Part shown: one piece after another, positions 2,475 through 5,366 of the stretch | Layout: every line of letters begins with the position of its first letter | Numbering within the stretch: position 1 is the stretch's first letter | Assembly: GCF_937999985.1 (NCBI RefSeq) | Contig: NZ_CALLDG010000097.1 | Coordinates: 1 to 5,366, forward strand | Origin: an uncultured Corynebacterium sp. | Lineage (GTDB): Bacteria > Actinomycetota > Actinomycetes > Mycobacteriales > Mycobacteriaceae | DNA: 5,366 nt | Direction: 5' to 3' | Notes under the pieces: model-generated | Database searches by the model: none | The model's input: the letters and a program-made list of their open reading frames with translations, nothing else | What the model was told of the DNA's origin: nothing | Position numbers and translations under genes: made by a program

Positions 2475-5366
2475 GTGGCTGAAGAGGTCGGCAGAGTATT
2501 TATTAGGGTTCTCCCTAAGGTTAAGGGGTTCCGCAAGAAGACGGAGGCGCAGCTTAAGGCTGAGAAGCTTCGGGATGTTTTGGTCCCTGTTAAGGCTGAT
2601 ACGTCCGAGTTTGAGCGGGACGTCAAGAAGGCTAAGGGTAAGGCTAAAGGCTCTGCCAAGATCTCGGTTGAGGCTGATACTGCTAAGGCTGAACGTAAGC
2701 TGGATGATGCTGCTGAGGATCGTGAGACTACGATCAAGGCGGATACTGATCTTGATCCTGCCGCTCTTGCTGCTAAGGCTGCTGTTGCTGCGAAGCTGGC
2801 TTCTGGTCAGACTGTGAAGTTCCGCTCGTCCTTGGATAAGGATGGGTTGATTCGGGATGCTTTTCTCACGTCGAAGGGTATTCAGAATCTGCTTTCTCAG
2901 AATCCGTGGACGTTCAAGGCGGATACTCTGAGCCTCCGTAAGGCTCTGAAGGATTCCGGTGTTTTCGCTGCTGACATGGATCGCGTTAAGCGGGCTGTGT
3001 CTCAGCTTAAGGGGGAGTTTGGAGATCTCCGAAGGGGGATCTCTAGCTTTGGTGATGGTGCTGGGCGCGCGTTTATAAGCGCTCGTGACGGCTCTGAGAA
3101 GTTTGCGGCGAACATGCGGGCGCTCCGCTCTACGGTTAAGTCTACCGGCGGGGTTGTTAAGTCGGTTTGGTCTCGTTCGTTTTCTGGTTCTGAGGCTAAG
3201 ACCCGGCTGATCGACCGGCTGCGCCTGTCCTTGTTTGCCGCTGGCAGGGGTGCCGGTAATTTCGGCTCTCAGGCTCGTAGGGCGGGGGCTGGGCTGCGCC
3301 AGATGGCGTCGGCTGTACGTCCGATGCACGCGGTTCGCGAGGCTTTCGCGGGCCTGATGGCTAATGTTAAGCCTGTCAGTGCTCTTGCCAACTCTATGAG
3401 GGGTTTGGTCTCCCAGGCGAGCCTGGTTGGTAAGGCTATGGGCCTGGTCGCAGCTTCTGCTGTGGGTATGCACGGAGCTATCGTTGGCCTGAGCTATGGT
3501 CTCGGGTTTGTGGTTGACTCGTTCAAGCAGTTGTCGGGTGTTCTGGCCCTGCTTCCGGGCCTGATGGGTGGCGCTGCCCTGCTGGGCGCTACTGTGTTTG
3601 CTGGTTTCCGGGGTATGGGCGATGCTCTGAAGGCTGCGGTGGATCCTGCTAAGGATCTGGATGCGGCTGTTTCGGGTCTTGCTCCGTCGGCGCAGCAGGC
3701 TGCTCGTTCCGTGCGTAGGATCACGCCTGCTTGGCAGGAGGTCGCTAAGTCGGTTCAGGGTGAGATGTTTACCGGGGTCGGTAAGGCTCTGGAGACTGTT
3801 TCTGCTAAGCAGTTGCCGACTGTTCGTCGTGGTATGGAGCGGCTTGGCAAGTCCGCTAACAATGTTGCGATGTCGTTGCTGGGGTTTGGGGCTCACGAGC
3901 GTACGACAAAGGCGCTGAGCGAGGGGTTTGCTGCTACTGCGAAGATCACTGACCATTTCGCCACTGCTCTTCAGCCGGTCCTGCTTGGTTTGCAGGACAT
4001 GGGTGTTGTGGGTCTGAAGGCGCTTGCTGATATGGCTCCGGCGTGGGATGATCTGGCTCACAAGTTCTCTAACTGGGCCGGTTCTGCTGAGGGGCAGGAG
4101 ACTGTTCGCCGGTGGATCGACGACAGTATCCGGGGTTTTAAGGATCTGGGTGCTGGTATCGGGAACGTATACAACTCCTTGAAGGAGGTTGGTAACGCTT
4201 TCGGCGTGAGCTTCGGCGGTAATGCTTTGTCGGGGTTCCGCAAGTTCACGGACGATTTCCGCGAGTGGTTGGGCGATGCGAGCGATGCTGAGTCCCGCAT
4301 TTCTCGGTTTGCTGCGAAGATGAAGGAGATTTCGGCCCCGTGGATTGAGACGTTCCGCAAGGCGTGGGACAAGCTGATCCCGGCTTTCGCTGAGCTTCAG
4401 CCGTTGCTTGAGGAAGTGTCTAAGGCTGTCGCTGAGAATATCGGAGGGGCCATTGATTGGGTTGCTCCGAAGCTGGAGAGCCTCTTTAAGTTCTTGTCTG
4501 ACCACAAGGATATTGTTGGTAAGCTGGTCACTGCTCTGCTGACTCTTCGTGTCGGTCTTGGCGTGTTCAAGCTTGGTCGTATGCTGCTTGCCCCGTACAC
4601 GAGTATGGTGCTGGGCCTCGGTAAGGCGTTTTCGTGGACTCGCGGTAAGATGCGCGGGTTCGGTGACGAGACCAAGAAGGCTAAGAAGGGTCCGAAGGGC
4701 CCTAAGGGCGGCGGTGGCGGCGGTTTCTTTGCCTCCATGGGCAAGGACGCTGACAAGGCAGCCAAGAGTGCTAAGAAGGCCGGTAAGTCCTCCGAGAAGG
4801 CGGCTAAGCAGGCTTCTAAGGCTGGTAAGCAAGGCCCGAGGGGTGGCTTCTTCATGGACCTTAGCCGTAATTCTAAGAAGGCAGGTAAGGAGACCGCTAA
4901 GACTGCTAGGAAGGCTGGTAAGTCTTCTGGCAGGTTCGGCAAGCTTGGTAAGAATCTGTCCAAGGTTGGTGGCCGGTTCGGTAAGTTGGGCAGGGTTGCT
5001 CAGTTTGCCGGTAAGGGCGTCGAGAAGGGCGCTGGGCTGTTCAAGAAGGCCGGTGGCGCTGTTGGTAAGGCCGGCGGTGCCATGAAGAAGGGTGTTGGCG
5101 GCCTCGCTAAGGTCGGCGGCGGCGCTACCAAGATGCTTGGCGGTTTGGGTAAGGTCGGTAAGTTTGCCGGTAAGGGCCTGAAGTTTGCAGCTAAGGGTGC
5201 TTTGCGTGCTGTGCCTGTGCTTGGCTGGGCTCTTCTGGCTGTAGATGTTGTACGTCTTCTGATGGATCTGTTCCCCAATCTCGGCCCTAAGCTTATGGAG
5301 GGCCTGAAGAAGACTCCCGAGTTCCTTAAGGGGCTTTGGGAGAAGCTGAAGGAGTGGGGCGGTCAG
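2475..5366 (+). CDS. Tape measure protein (5' part, open at the right edge)
   Basis: The frame is open for 964 codons to the window edge, with no stop. A tape measure sets tail length, fills the tail tube and is ejected ahead of the DNA. The start EEVGRVFIRVLPKVKGF (3-19) is a typical actinophage tape measure N-terminus. Residues about 40-151 hold recurring KADT/EADT strand-plus-helix units. A basic helical part follows, then a hydrophobic pair (about 324-347 and 356-378), a long helical body with regularly placed Trp/Phe, and another hydrophobic stretch at about 684-719. A Lys/Gly/Ala-rich region (about 734-908) is built from heptads, followed by a hydrophobic helix (909-933). No peptidase or lysozyme domain is visible so far. 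GTG 2475 is chosen by spacing from AGGAG; GTG 2472, overlapping the chaperone stop, is the alternative. At roughly 1.5 angstrom per residue, 964 residues imply a tail of at least about 145 nm. Confidence 0.93.
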   Translation, partial: MAEEVGRVFIRVLPKVKGFRKKTEAQLKAEKLRDVLVPVKADTSEFERDVKKAKGKAKGSAKISVEADTAKAERKLDDAAEDRETTIKADTDLDPAALAAKAAVAAKLASGQTVKFRSSLDKDGLIRDAFLTSKGIQNLLSQNPWTFKADTLSLRKALKDSGVFAADMDRVKRAVSQLKGEFGDLRRGISSFGDGAGRAFISARDGSEKFAANMRALRSTVKSTGGVVKSVWSRSFSGSEAKTRLIDRLRLSLFAAGRGAGNFGSQARRAGAGLRQMASAVRPMHAVREAFAGLMANVKPVSALANSMRGLVSQASLVGKAMGLVAASAVGMHGAIVGLSYGLGFVVDSFKQLSGVLALLPGLMGGAALLGATVFAGFRGMGDALKAAVDPAKDLDAAVSGLAPSAQQAARSVRRITPAWQEVAKSVQGEMFTGVGKALETVSAKQLPTVRRGMERLGKSANNVAMSLLGFGAHERTTKALSEGFAATAKITDHFATALQPVLLGLQDMGVVGLKALADMAPAWDDLAHKFSNWAGSAEGQETVRRWIDDSIRGFKDLGAGIGNVYNSLKEVGNAFGVSFGGNALSGFRKFTDDFREWLGDASDAESRISRFAAKMKEISAPWIETFRKAWDKLIPAFAELQPLLEEVSKAVAENIGGAIDWVAPKLESLFKFLSDHKDIVGKLVTALLTLRVGLGVFKLGRMLLAPYTSMVLGLGKAFSWTRGKMRGFGDETKKAKKGPKGPKGGGGGGFFASMGKDADKAAKSAKKAGKSSEKAAKQASKAGKQGPRGGFFMDLSRNSKKAGKETAKTARKAGKSSGRFGKLGKNLSKVGGRFGKLGRVAQFAGKGVEKGAGLFKKAGGAVGKAGGAMKKGVGGLAKVGGGATKMLGGLGKVGKFAGKGLKFAAKGALRAVPVLGWALLAVDVVRLLMDLFPNLGPKLMEGLKKTPEFLKGLWEKLKEWGGQ
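2592..2927 (+). repeat. KADT strand-helix units in the tape measure N-terminus
   Basis: The motif [VIF]-[KE]-A-D-T occurs at residues 40-43, 66-69, 88-91 and 148-151 (the coordinates of the K/E-A-D-T part). A degenerate fifth copy, VKFRSSLD, begins at residue 114. Each copy is followed by a charged, helix-like segment. The spacings between copies are about 22-33 residues. The units are diverged at DNA level, so this is a protein repeat rather than a recent duplication. Confidence 0.6.
4743..4829 (+). repeat. First Lys heptad array in the tape measure (residues 757-785)
   Basis: Four consecutive 7-residue units read KDADKAA, KSAKKAG, KSSEKAA, KQASKAG, closed by K785. Lysine falls at positions 1 and 5 of every unit, and position 6 is always Ala. 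At DNA level this is a 21-bp in-frame period. The segment AAGGCNGGTAAG at 4776-4787 and 4818-4829 recurs in the second array. Confidence 0.75.
4872..5207 (+). repeat. Second, long Lys/Gly heptad array in the tape measure (residues 800-911)
   Basis: Sixteen consecutive 21-bp units share one register. Position 3 is lysine, always AAG, in 15 of 16 (codons at 4878, 4899, 4920 and so on every 21 nt to 5193); the exception is TTT at 5004. From residue 821 on, position 1 is F, L, F, A, V, F, V, M, L, A, L, A, A in turn. Position 4 is hydrophobic or small, and Gly fills many of positions 5 and 6. Examples are FGKLGKN, LSKVGGR, FGKLGRV, VGKAGGA, LAKVGGG. TTTGCCGGTAAGGGC occurs twice exactly (5004-5018 and 5163-5177). 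Confidence 0.8.

Noticed and set aside
2469..4832. Antisense ORF of 787 codons opposite the tape measure gene
   Set aside because: Its codons are the exact reverse complements of the tape measure codons. It stays open because the sense gene avoids TTA, CTA and TCA over this stretch. The product is a Leu/Ser/Arg-rich low-complexity mirror of AAG, GCT and CTG codons, its start is the complement of a CAA codon, and no coherent domain is visible.
4397..4963. Antisense ORF of 188 codons with Pro/Leu-rich repeats (LPAFLA-type)
   Set aside because: The apparent repeats are the antisense reading of the AAGGCNGGTAAG-type heptad repeats in the tape measure gene, not a separate repeat protein.
4549..5085. 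Plus-strand ORF of 178 codons inside the tape measure gene
   Set aside because: It is in another frame of a clear gene and is very Arg/Leu/Val-rich because AAG-GCT/GGT runs are read out of frame. It has no plausible independent ribosome binding site.
4674..5207. Histone H1-like or other separate DNA-binding gene suggested by the Lys/Ala/Gly-rich region
   Set aside because: The region is in frame with the tape measure gene without a stop or internal ribosome binding site, so it is part of that protein. A DNA contact remains only a hypothesis for the segment.
4743..5207. CRISPR array or iteron-type DNA repeat, because of the regular 21-bp period
   Set aside because: There are no conserved repeats separated by unique spacers. 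The period is in codon register, and conservation is at the amino-acid level with third-base changes.

Overview
The window is a stretch of a tailed-phage (siphovirus) or prophage genome covering the head-tail junction and tail genes, all on the + strand. The order is: head-tail connector (partial), small neck protein, tail terminator, major tail protein, tail assembly chaperone pair with a -1 frameshift, tape measure protein (open at the right edge). From memory, the terminator and the major tail protein resemble those of actinobacteriophages of the mycobacteriophage L5 type; no database search was possible. Codon choice (GCT/GGT/AAG/GAG/CTG/CGT, with TTA, CTA and TCA nearly absent) and a moderate GC content judged by eye suggest an actinobacterial host of intermediate GC. 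Genus cannot be told from this window.

Positions 2-1647 form one tightly packed translational unit. Successive genes overlap by 1, 8 and 1 nt, and each has a clear purine-rich ribosome binding site. It holds the end of a connector or stopper protein, a 106-aa neck protein, a 141-aa tail terminator and a 275-aa major tail protein. The major tail protein carries what looks like an inserted beta-rich domain between its two halves. A strong intrinsic terminator and a T-rich leader (1648-1747) follow.

Positions 1748-2472 encode the two chaperones: a short protein (1748-2086) and a longer one made by a -1 shift on GGGGGAA at 2065-2071. From 2475 to the right edge runs the tape measure gene, at least 964 codons with no stop. 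The chaperones coat the tape measure while the major tail protein polymerises around it, and the tail terminator then caps the tube and joins it to the neck.

No CRISPR array, RNA gene, mobile element, defence gene or clearly new system was found. The most unusual structure is near the right edge. The tape measure there contains a Lys/Gly/Ala-rich region with a strict 7-residue (21-bp) periodicity: in 15 of 16 consecutive heptads the same position is lysine, always AAG. A shorter heptad array precedes it, and a hydrophobic helix follows it.
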